DNA of 64,000 bases from Pectobacterium aroidearum. GTDB taxonomy: Bacteria > Pseudomonadota > Gammaproteobacteria > Enterobacterales > Enterobacteriaceae. The stretch is taken from positions 3,038,001 to 3,102,000 of the forward strand of contig NZ_CP166097.1 in assembly GCF_041228105.1 (NCBI RefSeq). Reading direction: 5' to 3'. Made by a program: the position numbers and the translations under genes. Positions 10,453-21,272 of this stretch are shown here, piece by piece; the stretch's first letter is position 1, and every line of letters starts with the position of its first letter. The notes beneath the pieces are model-generated. The model had not been told where the DNA came from. It worked only from the letters and a program-made list of their open reading frames with translations, and made no database searches.

Positions 10453-12216
10453 ATGACCCAAACGTTTATCCCAGGCAAAGACGCCGCCCTGGAAGATTCC
10501 ATCGCCCGTTTTCAACAACAGCTCCAAGACCTGGGGTTTAACATCGAAGAAGCGTCATGGCTGAACCCGGTGCCAAACGTCTGGTCTGTCCATATTCGAG
10601 ACCGCGATTGCCCGCTCTGCTTCACTAACGGCAAAGGCGCCAGTAAGAAAGCAGCATTAGCCTCTGCGTTAGGGGAATATTTCGAACGTCTGTCTACTAA
10701 CTATTTCTTCGCTGATTTCTATCTCGGCAAGACCATCGCCAACGGCGATTTCGTTCACTACCCGAATGAAAAATGGTTCCCAATTCCAGAAGATGACACA
10801 TTGCCAGAAGGTATCCTGGATGCACGCCTGCACAAATTTTATGATCCTGAGCAGGAACTGAGCGCCAGCGATCTCATCGACCTGCAATCTGGCAATGCCG
10901 ACAGAGGCATTTGCGCACTACCGTTTACTCGTCAGTCCGATCAGCAAACCGTCTATATTCCGATGAATATCATCGGCAACTTGTACGTTTCTAACGGCAT
11001 GTCCGCCGGGAACACCGCCAACGAAGCCCGCGTTCAAGGGCTGTCCGAAGTGTTCGAACGCAGCATCAAAAACCGCATCATTGCCGAGTCCATCAGCCTG
11101 CCAGAAATTCCGCAAGCGGTGCTGAACCGCTACCCTGGTGTGGTCGAAGCCATTGCGACACTGGAGAAAGAAGGCTTCCCAATTTTCTCTTACGATGCCT
11201 CACTGGGCGGGAAATATCCGGTTATCTGCGTGGTTCTGTTTAACCCGGCTAACGGTACCTGCTTTGCCTCCTTCGGCGCGCACCCGGATTTCGGCGTGGC
11301 GCTGGAGCGTACCGTCACCGAGCTGCTGCAAGGTCGCGGACTGAAAGATCTAGATGTGTTCACCCCGCCGACGTTCGATGATGAAGAAGTGGCCGAACAC
11401 GCTAATCTGGAAACCCACTTTATCGATTCCAGCGGTCTGATCTCCTGGGATATGTTCAAGAAAGAAGCGGATTATGAATTTGCCGACTGGAGCTTTAAAG
11501 GGTCGACGGAAGAAGAATTCGCCACGCTAATGGCGATCTTCAAGCAGGAAGATAAAGAAGTTTACATTGCCGATTATGAGCATCTGTCGGTTTATGCCTG
11601 CCGCATCATCGTGCCGGGAATGTCAGATATCTACCCTGCTGACGATCTGTTATTGGCCAACAACAGCATGGGTGCTCACCTGCGCGATACGTTGCTGGCG
11701 CTGCCTGATAGCAAGTGGGAGCAAGAAGACTATCTGGCTCTGTTACAACAGCTTGATGACGAAGGGCTGGACGACTTCACCCGTGTACGCGAACTGCTCG
11801 GCATTGCCACCGGCAAAGATAATGGCTGGTTTACTCTGCGTGTTGGCGAATTAAAAGCCATGCTGGCGCTGGCCGGCGGCGATCTGGATCAAGCGCTAAG
11901 CTGGACAGAGTGGACGCAAGACTTCAATGATTCGGTCTTTACGGCGCAACGCAGCAACTATTACCGTTGCCTTCAGACCCTGCTGTTACTGGCTCAGGAG
12001 CCTGAGCGTAACCCGGCAGAATATTACGACGCCTTTACCAAAATGTACGGCAGTGAAACGGTCGATGCCGCCAGCGCCGCCGTTGCTGGCGAAGCCTGCT
12101 TCTACGGCTTGTTTGCCGTGGATGACACCTTTACCACTTTACCTGCACACCAGTCGCTGCTGGCTGCCTATGAGAAGCTGCAACAGGCTAAACGTCGTTA
12201 CTGGCAGGCAAAATAA
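10453..12216 (+). CDS. ycaO: YcaO, cyclodehydratase-type ATPase domain protein linked to RimO
   Basis: This 587-residue protein closely follows E. coli YcaO. The YcaO domain (about residues 50-390) uses ATP to activate amide backbones in related azoline-forming enzymes. In E. coli the protein assists beta-methylthiolation of ribosomal protein S12 by RimO, and its exact chemistry is unsettled. The C-terminal part is helical and TPR-like. Upstream in-frame codons exist, but MTQTFIPGKDAAL matches the family start and has GAGTG before it. A strong terminator follows. It is next to focA as in E. coli. Confidence 0.95.
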   Translation: MTQTFIPGKDAALEDSIARFQQQLQDLGFNIEEASWLNPVPNVWSVHIRDRDCPLCFTNGKGASKKAALASALGEYFERLSTNYFFADFYLGKTIANGDFVHYPNEKWFPIPEDDTLPEGILDARLHKFYDPEQELSASDLIDLQSGNADRGICALPFTRQSDQQTVYIPMNIIGNLYVSNGMSAGNTANEARVQGLSEVFERSIKNRIIAESISLPEIPQAVLNRYPGVVEAIATLEKEGFPIFSYDASLGGKYPVICVVLFNPANGTCFASFGAHPDFGVALERTVTELLQGRGLKDLDVFTPPTFDDEEVAEHANLETHFIDSSGLISWDMFKKEADYEFADWSFKGSTEEEFATLMAIFKQEDKEVYIADYEHLSVYACRIIVPGMSDIYPADDLLLANNSMGAHLRDTLLALPDSKWEQEDYLALLQQLDDEGLDDFTRVRELLGIATGKDNGWFTLRVGELKAMLALAGGDLDQALSWTEWTQDFNDSVFTAQRSNYYRCLQTLLLLAQEPERNPAEYYDAFTKMYGSETVDAASAAVAGEACFYGLFAVDDTFTTLPAHQSLLAAYEKLQQAKRRYWQAK

Positions 12217-12295
12217 TGGCCGACTGATGCAGCCAGCGTGCGTCTTATATTGATGGACGCGCTATTGCAAATAGCAATCTGCCTGTAGCCACCCC

Positions 12296-12326
12296 AAATA
12301 GCCCTTTATTTTAAAGGGCTATTTTT
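12296..12326 (+). terminator. Rho-independent terminator after ycaO
   Basis: A perfect 13-bp stem (12296-12308 with 12312-12324), a 3-base loop and a T tract. Its own A-rich left arm makes it potentially bidirectional. Confidence 0.93.
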
Positions 12327-12393
12327 ATTATCCACAGAGTCATATTTATTATTCGTAATGCATAATCAGAACATTGTTATTGAATGGTGAATT

Positions 12394-12406
12394 TTTAATT
12401 AAATTA
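12394..12406. promoter_or_regulatory. ArcA-like box upstream of focA
   Basis: The stretch TTTAATTAAATTA resembles the ArcA-P core TTAATTAA. It is about 260 bases before focA. E. coli focA-pfl is activated by ArcA, so the match is plausible, but the region is AT-rich and chance matches are likely. Confidence 0.4.
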
Positions 12407-12592
12407 CGTCGACAAGGTGGTACTGAAATTCTACAAAACATGATTTTTATTAACGCTAAATCGGTAGGTTTAACGTATGCCATTCAACTCTTTTTGCAAA
12501 ATTTAAAATATTTTTTTATTATAAAATTCAACAGATTAACCATAAAAATAGGGCATCCAACCCTCCTCACCACCTTGTTAATTTCTTGCAAT

Positions 12593-12606
12593 ATGATCCA
12601 CGTCAA
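12593..12606. promoter_or_regulatory. FNR-like site upstream of focA
   Basis: ATGATCCACGTCAA matches the FNR consensus TTGATNNNNATCAA at 8 of 10 defined positions. It is about 62 bases before the focA start codon. Anaerobic FNR control of focA-pfl is established in E. coli. The spacing to the obvious -10-like hexamers here is not the classical -41.5. Confidence 0.45.
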
Positions 12607-12667
12607 ATTTTACCGTATACTGCTTTGTTAGTATCTCAATGCTGATAATTTTTAAGAGAGAGTTAGT

Positions 12668-13528
12668 GTGAAAGCTGACAACCCCTTTACTCTATTACTC
12701 CCGGCTGCAATGGCAAAAGTTGCTGAAGACGCCGGAGTTTATAAAGCTACCAAACAACCGTGTACGACGTTTTATTTGGCGATAACCGCGGGTGTATTTA
12801 TTTCGATCGCCTTCGTTTTTTATATTACTGCCACCACAGGAACCGCAACGATCCCTTTCGGTATCGCGAAATTGATCGGTGGTATTTGTTTCTCCCTTGG
12901 CCTCATGTTGGTTGTCGTCTGCGGTGCAGACTTATTTACCTCAACCGTTCTCATCGTGATTGCCAAAGCCAGTGGACGTATCACCTGGAAGCAACTAGCC
13001 TATAATTGGGCAAATGTCTATGTCGGCAACCTGATTGGCGCACTTTTCTTCGTTGGGCTTATCTGGTTCTCGGGAGAGCACATGGTCGCAAACGGTGCGT
13101 GGGGTCTCAACGTCCTACAAACGGCTGAACACAAACTGGAACATACGTTTGTTGAAGCACTGTGTCTGGGGATTCTGGCTAATCTGATGGTATGTCTGGC
13201 TGTGTGGATGAGCTATTCCGGCCGTACGCTTACCGACAAAATGTTTGCCATGATTCTGCCTGTCGCCATGTTCGTTGCCAGCGGCTTTGAGCACAGTATC
13301 GCTAACATGTTCATGATTCCCATGGGCATCGTCATCAAAAACTTTGCGGGACCGGAATTCTGGAATGCTATCGGAATGGTACCGTCTCAGTTTGAACATT
13401 TAACCGTTAGCCACTTCATTACCGATAATCTGATCCCTGTAACCCTGGGGAATATCATCGGCGGTGGCGTCCTGGTCGGTTTAACATACTGGGTAATTTA
13501 TTTGCGCGGTGGAGACAAGCACCACTAA
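12668..13528 (+). CDS. focA: FocA, formate channel
   Basis: A 286-residue inner-membrane pentameric channel of the FNT family that exports and re-imports formate made by pyruvate formate-lyase. Six hydrophobic segments are visible, including the repeated FNT motifs ITAGVFISIAFVFYI and CVAVWMSYSGR-like stretches. The GTG start follows AAGAGAGAG and gives the family N-terminus MKADNPF. It is immediately upstream of pflB with a 57-base gap, the conserved focA-pflB operon. Control is probably anaerobic, through the long upstream region. Confidence 0.97.
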   Translation: MKADNPFTLLLPAAMAKVAEDAGVYKATKQPCTTFYLAITAGVFISIAFVFYITATTGTATIPFGIAKLIGGICFSLGLMLVVVCGADLFTSTVLIVIAKASGRITWKQLAYNWANVYVGNLIGALFFVGLIWFSGEHMVANGAWGLNVLQTAEHKLEHTFVEALCLGILANLMVCLAVWMSYSGRTLTDKMFAMILPVAMFVASGFEHSIANMFMIPMGIVIKNFAGPEFWNAIGMVPSQFEHLTVSHFITDNLIPVTLGNIIGGGVLVGLTYWVIYLRGGDKHH

Positions 13529-13585
13529 GGTGCAATCGGCCGCAACGTCGGGTTTTAAGAAATCCATATCAAAGGTAGGTGTAAA

Positions 13586-15868
<2,283 letters not shown>

Positions 15869-15898
15869 TTTCCATGACTGTCTGAAAAGGCGTAAAAT

Positions 15899-15925
15899 AA
15901 AGGCTCCACATCAGTGGGGCCTTTT
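15899..15925 (+). terminator. Rho-independent terminator after pflB
   Basis: An 11-bp stem (AAAGGCTCCAC with its partner, one wobble pair) with loop ATCA is followed by TTTTT. It separates pflB from pflA, matching the known lower expression of the activase. Confidence 0.9.
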
Positions 15926-16137
15926 TCTCACCCCAGATTGTCGTTCAGGTTGTTAGCCTGTTTTGCCAGCCCGCTATATTGCTCTCACCATGTGGATGGC
16001 TCGCAAAACAGATTCGACGCAGCATCTGTCCTACGGTGTTTTTCTGTCAGCAATCCCTGCCAGATTAACACCTGCTTTCTTATGACTGCGCTCATAAAGA
16101 CCGCTATTGTTCGGTCAAATTTGGAGAAAACCTCGCA

Positions 16138-16878
16138 ATGTCAGTAATCGGTCGCATCCACTCCTTTGAATCCTGCGGCACTGTCGATGGCCCAGGCATC
16201 CGTTTCATCATCTTCTTCCAGGGCTGCCTGATGCGCTGCCTGTATTGCCATAACCGTGATACCTGGGATACGCACGGCGGCAAGGAAGTGACGGTGGAAG
16301 AACTTATGAAAGAAGTCGTGACCTACCGCCATTTTATGAATGCATCCGGCGGCGGCGTAACAGCATCCGGCGGCGAGGCCATTCTTCAGGCCGAATTTGT
16401 GCGCGACTGGTTCCGCGCCTGCAAGGCAGAAGGTATCAACACCTGTCTGGATACCAACGGGTTTGTACGCCGCTATGACCCCGTCATTGACGAGCTACTG
16501 GACGTCAGCGACTTAGTGATGCTCGATCTGAAACAAATGAACGACGACATACACCAGAATTTAGTTGGCGTATCGAACCACCGTACTCTGGATTTCGCAC
16601 GTTATCTGGCAAAGCGCAACCAGCGTACCTGGATACGTTATGTGGTCGTCCCCGGCTGGTCTGATGATGATGAGTCTGCACACAAGTTGGGTGAGTTCAC
16701 CAAAGATATGACGAACATCGAGAAAATTGAGCTTCTCCCCTACCATGAACTTGGCAAACACAAGTGGATCGCAATGGGTGAGGAGTACAAGTTAGACGGT
16801 GTTAAACCACCGAAGGCCGATACCATGGATCGTATTAAGTCGATTCTTGAAAGCTACGGTCACAAGGTCATGTACTAA
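16138..16878 (+). CDS. pflA: Pyruvate formate-lyase activating enzyme (radical SAM)
   Basis: A 246-residue radical SAM enzyme that abstracts a hydrogen from the PFL glycine to create the glycyl radical. The 4Fe-4S ligands C30, C34 and C37 form CxxxCxxC in [25 protein letters not shown] is the SAM-binding glycine motif. Length equals the E. coli protein. The ATG lies 269 bases after pflB and behind a weak ribosome site (TGGAGAAAACC), and the gap probably contains its own promoter. Confidence 0.98.
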   Translation: MSVIGRIHSFESCGTVDGPGIRFIIFFQGCLMRCLYCHNRDTWDTHGGKEVTVEELMKEVVTYRHFMNASGGGVTASGGEAILQAEFVRDWFRACKAEGINTCLDTNGFVRRYDPVIDELLDVSDLVMLDLKQMNDDIHQNLVGVSNHRTLDFARYLAKRNQRTWIRYVVVPGWSDDDESAHKLGEFTKDMTNIEKIELLPYHELGKHKWIAMGEEYKLDGVKPPKADTMDRIKSILESYGHKVMY

Positions 16879-16896
16879 TCTCTGATCGTTCCTGAA

Positions 16897-16925
16897 AAAA
16901 TAGCGCGCTCATGGCGCGCTATTTT
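16897..16925. terminator. Bidirectional terminator between pflA and the HyuA-like gene
   Basis: A perfect 12-bp stem (16897-16908 with 16914-16925) with loop TCATG. A runs on the left and T runs on the right let it serve both the pflA transcript and the convergent HyuA-like transcript. Confidence 0.93.
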
Positions 16926-16966
16926 CATTGTAGCGAAGAGATATCCTTACAACGTTAAGCGCTGTA

Positions 16967-18535
16967 CTAAGCCAGATTGCCTGCTGCCTTGATTTTCACC
17001 TGTACCGCATTCCCTGGCAGATACGCCAACGGAATTTCCTGATAGTCGATGATTTCAACACTGCCCGGCATCGCACCCGTTTCTTCTGCAAGACAAACCG
17101 TTTGTTGCTGCAGCTCGCTTTTTATCTTCTCACGATCGTTATCCGGCATTTTCACTACGCGCTCAATCTGTGCGCCAACCTTTCCTAAGGCTACACCTAC
17201 CGCATTTGCCGCATCAAAATTCAACGGGCGCATGACCTGACTGATACCCGATAAAACGTCAGGCAGTAAAATACTACCGCCACCAACAAGCACCGCCGGA
17301 ATAGCAGCGCTGGACGATTTGATCCGATCGATAGCACTTTCCACTTTATCAATCATCTGACGATAAGCCTGCTGGCAAAGTACGTTATCTAGCTCAGGAA
17401 GCGGGCGAGGAAGATCGGATGTCCATCGCTCGCGATGAAGCTGCAGCATAATATCGCTGAGCGTTAACGTCTCCCCACCAAAGCTGACACCCTGTTCAAG
17501 AAGACGATAACCGACGCTGTCAGGTCCAAGCGTGAGTTTCCCATCCTGAGACTGCCGCACGCAGGTTCCCCCGCCAATGCCGATAGAAATAATATCAGGC
17601 ATTCTAAAATTCGTTCGTACATCGCCCACTTCAACAGCGATAGCCGACTCACGCGGGAAGCCATTCACCAACACGCCAATATCTGTCGTCGTGCCACCGA
17701 CATCAATAATCAGTGCATTATCCAGCCCGGAAAGGTGGCACGCTCCGCGAATCGAATTCGTTGGCCCACAGGCCATCGTCAGAATGGGATATTGCTTCAC
17801 CATACTTTCGGACATCAATGTGCCGTCGTTTTGCCCGAAGAACGGTGTAGCTTTAATACCATGTCGGATTAGCGCTTGCGTAAAGCCACTAACAAACCGG
17901 TTTGCCGTGCTTTGCAACGACGCATTCAGGATTGTCGCGTTTTCCCTTTCCAGTAATCCGGTGCTGCCTATCCGGTGGGATAACGACACGGAAACATCAG
18001 GCAGTGCTGCATTCACCCACTGAGCAACCTGCTGTTCCTGCTTATTGTTTACGGGTGAGAATACGCCACAAATTGCCACGCTATCCACATGACCGCGCAT
18101 CCTGTCACACGCCGCCAAGACTTCATCCCGCAATATGGGATGAATCTCTCGGCCATCAAATTCATAGCCACCATGAATTTGGTAGAAATGCTCGCCTAAT
18201 GTCCTTTGCCATTCATCATCCCAACCAAATAGCGGTGGAACGCTATCGCTGCTTGGCAGGCTCAGGCGTAATAAACCAACGCGATCCAGCCCTTTCCGCT
18301 CAACAATCGCATTGGTACATTGTGTTGTGCCCAACATCGCATAGCGAATATGCTGCGGCTCGATACCTGACTGCGTCAATACTTCAGCAATCACCCGTTC
18401 GATACCGCTATAAATATCCAGACTGGTAGGAAATTTGGCCGTCGCAATACAGCGCAGATCCGCATCTAAAATTGCCGCATCCGTGTTGGTGCCGCCGACA
18501 TCAATCCCGAGTCGGTAATCATTTTTATGTAACAT
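16967..18535 (-). CDS. HyuA-like hydantoinase/oxoprolinase family ATPase
   Basis: This 522-residue protein is an ASKHA-fold ATPase of the hydantoinase A/oxoprolinase family. Phosphate-binding motifs are GIDVGGTNTDAAI near residue 10 and IIDVGGTTTDIGV in the middle, with an adenosine-type GGGSILLPD near the C-terminus. It is shorter than the roughly 690-residue HyuA subunits. That fits the subclass found next to DUF917 proteins. I use the ATG giving MLHKNDYRLGIDVGG; another ATG 24 bases upstream overlaps the DUF917 stop. Such enzymes use ATP to open five-membered cyclic amides. The substrate is unknown here. It is the last gene of a three-gene unit. Confidence 0.85.
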   Translation of the reverse strand: MLHKNDYRLGIDVGGTNTDAAILDADLRCIATAKFPTSLDIYSGIERVIAEVLTQSGIEPQHIRYAMLGTTQCTNAIVERKGLDRVGLLRLSLPSSDSVPPLFGWDDEWQRTLGEHFYQIHGGYEFDGREIHPILRDEVLAACDRMRGHVDSVAICGVFSPVNNKQEQQVAQWVNAALPDVSVSLSHRIGSTGLLERENATILNASLQSTANRFVSGFTQALIRHGIKATPFFGQNDGTLMSESMVKQYPILTMACGPTNSIRGACHLSGLDNALIIDVGGTTTDIGVLVNGFPRESAIAVEVGDVRTNFRMPDIISIGIGGGTCVRQSQDGKLTLGPDSVGYRLLEQGVSFGGETLTLSDIMLQLHRERWTSDLPRPLPELDNVLCQQAYRQMIDKVESAIDRIKSSSAAIPAVLVGGGSILLPDVLSGISQVMRPLNFDAANAVGVALGKVGAQIERVVKMPDNDREKIKSELQQQTVCLAEETGAMPGSVEIIDYQEIPLAYLPGNAVQVKIKAAGNLA

Positions 18536-18545
18536 CGGGAAAGCC

Positions 18546-19655
18546 TCAGCGATTTGCAAGCTGTTCTATCGGCACATACTGCACCGGATAACCGAAATAC
18601 TCCGGCCCCGCAACGTCAATCCCTTTTGGCGTTCGCCACTTGTCATTGCACGGATAGGCAATAACATCGACTCGCTGCCCATAACGTAAATGTTCCGTAA
18701 TAATTGGACGTCCGGTTTCACTGTCTACTATGGAGATTAAATCAGGCACAACAGCCAGCAGATTATCCTGCGTAGGATTTGCCACCTGTGACGAACGATA
18801 AGCAAGCAATAGCTCATTCTGGAAAAGCACCGTAAACGACTCACCTTTATCGTTCCCCATGCCATCCAGAACTACTTTGCCCCGGGCAAGCCCTCCAATG
18901 GTGCGACGATCAACATCAACAACCTTGCCTGATGCAATAACGTAGCCATTCAGTATGGTCAGTAAGGATTGCACGGGATGGCTTCCCGATTGGTGTGCCT
19001 GACGCAACGTTCTTCCAATATTCTGCGCCAGTGTGAGTGTACCTTTGATGGCACTACGCTTAAGTTGGCTACCGCGCAATGGGTAATCACACATGGCACA
19101 GGCGGCCCCCATTTGTTCCGCAATCACTCTGGCCAAACGCTCAGACCACATGCCATCAATAGGATTTAAGGTAACCGTGTTTCCCTTTTCATCCGCTAAC
19201 GTATTTGGCGCAGAGCGTAAATTATCAAGAAAAAAGGTCACCATCTGCGCTTCGGGAAAGGCCCTCCCCATCGCATCACAATCAACGACAGGTACTCCTT
19301 TTGCAGCCGCAACAACAAACGGTATGAGCGAATTAATACCGCCAACTTCGATGGGAAATGTTGCAGTGATAGGTCGCTGAAGCGCCGTTTCCATCGCGTC
19401 AAACGCCAGAACAAACTGGCTAGCTGACATAATTTTTTCTACAACTACCGTTGTTGCACCTATCATGCTACAGGGAACAAACAGCTCATCGTCTTTAATT
19501 TCATCTAAATCGAATACAGGAACCTTGACCGCATTTTTTAATGCGTGTTTTGCCATCAAAGAACCTACATACGGGTCGCCGCCGCCTCCAGTACCGAGAA
19601 CCGCGGCCCCTAGTGCTATATCATCAATGGTTTGTACATTAATATAACGAGACAT
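18546..19655 (-). CDS. DUF917 family protein (S-methyl-thiohydantoin desulfurase-like)
   Basis: A 369-residue DUF917 protein. The N-terminal GAAVLGTGGGGDPYVG (residues 16-31) and the central FPIEVGGINSLIPFV and CDAMGRAFPE segments are typical. The C-terminal half carries VDVDRRTIGGLARG. Part of the family has been linked to thiohydantoin metabolism; I recall that assignment from general knowledge and cannot test it here. The gene ends 10 bases before the HyuA-like start and follows the permease by 37 bases, so the three are surely one transcript. The pairing suggests both proteins act on the same cyclic substrate. Confidence 0.82.
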   Translation of the reverse strand: MSRYINVQTIDDIALGAAVLGTGGGGDPYVGSLMAKHALKNAVKVPVFDLDEIKDDELFVPCSMIGATTVVVEKIMSASQFVLAFDAMETALQRPITATFPIEVGGINSLIPFVVAAAKGVPVVDCDAMGRAFPEAQMVTFFLDNLRSAPNTLADEKGNTVTLNPIDGMWSERLARVIAEQMGAACAMCDYPLRGSQLKRSAIKGTLTLAQNIGRTLRQAHQSGSHPVQSLLTILNGYVIASGKVVDVDRRTIGGLARGKVVLDGMGNDKGESFTVLFQNELLLAYRSSQVANPTQDNLLAVVPDLISIVDSETGRPIITEHLRYGQRVDVIAYPCNDKWRTPKGIDVAGPEYFGYPVQYVPIEQLANR

Positions 19656-19692
19656 ATTTTACCCAAGGTCTCATGTTATCTGCGTAACACGT

Positions 19693-20997
19693 TTAATCTG
19701 CCAATTGAGGGAAAATTTTATGTATGCCGATATAAATCACCATACTTACAATGACGCCATCCAGAGCAGAAATTGAGCTTATCGTAAATAAATCAAAAAA
19801 ATCTGGGGAAGTTAACAGGCTCACAAGACTACCAAGTGACCAAGATATAGCCGCCGCCACATTCAAGAATGAAGCCTCTGATACATTTTTCTGCAAACGT
19901 GAGGACTTAATAAAATAATATTCGACGAGATAAACACCTGCGATAGGGGAAATCAGGACACCGAGCAGCGACAAGAATTGGGTAAAATTATTAATCATAC
20001 CGTTATACGCTAACAGCAACCCGGCAATAGCCATTAGCACAACCAATACTGGCCGTGATAGTGCTCGAATAACAACGGATAGCCCCAATGATGCGGAGAC
20101 AAGGTTGGTACTATTTGTTGTCCACTGGGCAAAAATAAGCACCACAATTGCAGACATCCCCAAACCAATACTGAAAAACACTTCAACTAAATCTTCTGTA
20201 CCGACAAGATGAGTCAGAATAAGCGCAACTAATATTGTTGAGCTATTACCTAAAAAGAACCCCAATCCCGCACCAAGTAACGCATCTTTACGTGTTTTAG
20301 CATAGCGAGCTATATCCGGGGACATCACGGCAGAGACTATCCAGATAGAAACAACATAAGAGATAGCGCTTCCCATACTAATCGGCGCTTTAATTATCGG
20401 GAGGGGTATTTCGGGGTGGTTATTCGCCGCTAAAACCAGGCCTGTAATTATCAATATCAACATAAGTGGTACGCTGAATACACTCAGTTTACCCAATGCT
20501 CTGACACCCCAAATAGCCGTAGAAGTCATCAGCGCCATGCCAAAAACCAAAATAAGAAAACGACCTGGTTCAATTTGATAATGTAACAGTGCTTTTTGCA
20601 GCATTACGCCAAAAAAATCGAGTTGAAAAGCAAACCAACCAACCAATGATACAGCAGAGAAAATACCAATAAGCTTTCCGCCAAAGCGTCCAAAAACGGA
20701 GATACTTAGTAGCGTTGTTGATAACCCACAGCCATAACCGACGTTCGCGCATAATGCGGCCAATACACCTAAAAAGGCAGAACCGATAAGCGTGGCGCTA
20801 ACAGCTTGGGAGAAAGGCAATCCTCCGCTTAAGAAAGCACCAAGGAATAAACCTGAGATATCAATCCCCATTGCCAGCCATATTAAAGCAATAACATACC
20901 AGCTTTTTCTCGCTTCAGCAGGGACAGGTTCGTATTCGTAATCATAGATTTGCCGCCCCTGTTGTTCTTTTCCAGGTACAGCATTCCCTTGAGACAT
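19693..20997 (-). CDS. NCS1 family permease (cytosine permease/hydantoin transporter-like)
   Basis: A 434-residue inner-membrane transporter with about 12 hydrophobic segments. The N-terminus (YEYEPVPAEARKSW, then IALIWLAMGIDISG) matches CodB-like NCS1 permeases, which import nucleobases or hydantoins with a cation. It has an excellent ribosome site (GGAGGT) and is the first gene of the unit. The DNA is visibly more AT-rich than neighbouring housekeeping genes, suggesting acquisition by transfer. Substrate could be a hydantoin, thiohydantoin, pyrimidine or allantoin-like ring; gene context favours a cyclic ureide or imide. Confidence 0.85.
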   Translation of the reverse strand: MSQGNAVPGKEQQGRQIYDYEYEPVPAEARKSWYVIALIWLAMGIDISGLFLGAFLSGGLPFSQAVSATLIGSAFLGVLAALCANVGYGCGLSTTLLSISVFGRFGGKLIGIFSAVSLVGWFAFQLDFFGVMLQKALLHYQIEPGRFLILVFGMALMTSTAIWGVRALGKLSVFSVPLMLILIITGLVLAANNHPEIPLPIIKAPISMGSAISYVVSIWIVSAVMSPDIARYAKTRKDALLGAGLGFFLGNSSTILVALILTHLVGTEDLVEVFFSIGLGMSAIVVLIFAQWTTNSTNLVSASLGLSVVIRALSRPVLVVLMAIAGLLLAYNGMINNFTQFLSLLGVLISPIAGVYLVEYYFIKSSRLQKNVSEASFLNVAAAISWSLGSLVSLLTSPDFFDLFTISSISALDGVIVSMVIYIGIHKIFPQLAD

Positions 20998-21075
20998 ATA
21001 ACCTCCATTAAATAAGCAGCAAATAATTATTGTATCGTTGTGATATTTTATAGAGGTTGCCTGACGGCGTATAGA

Positions 21076-21111
21076 ACAATGGTGTCGTCAGCAAGCTAAC
21101 AACACCATTGT
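21076..21111. promoter_or_regulatory. 10-bp inverted repeat in the permease/LysR divergent region
   Basis: ACAATGGTGT (21076-21085) and ACACCATTGT (21102-21111) form a perfect inverted repeat with a 16-base centre. It lies about 80 bases upstream of the permease start and 160 upstream of the LysR gene. It could be an operator or an RNA hairpin in the permease leader. Confidence 0.5.
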
Positions 21112-21272
21112 GCTTATGAGAGACCCTGATGTGACACATAAAACCACGCTTTTTTGTGGCAACCACATCAATGTATGTGGCGTAACGACAAGATAAATGG
21201 GTTTCATATCGATTAATACAGATATATTTTGATGTTAACATTCAGATATGTAATGTGTGCGAAGGAAATGCT

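Larger units (their letters stand above)
12217..12667. other. focA-pfl upstream control region
   Basis: 451 bases, strikingly AT-rich in the middle. It contains the ycaO terminator, an ArcA-like box, a 10-bp inverted repeat separated by 147 bases, and an FNR-like palindrome near the focA end. E. coli has a long multi-promoter region here controlled by FNR, ArcA and IHF. The short open frame inside it is AT-rich and has no family features, so I do not call a gene. Confidence 0.65.

Noticed and set aside
12374..12631. An 85-codon open frame in the focA upstream region
   Set aside because: Very AT-rich, Leu/Ile/Lys/Asn dominated, no ribosome site, and it covers the expected focA promoters.
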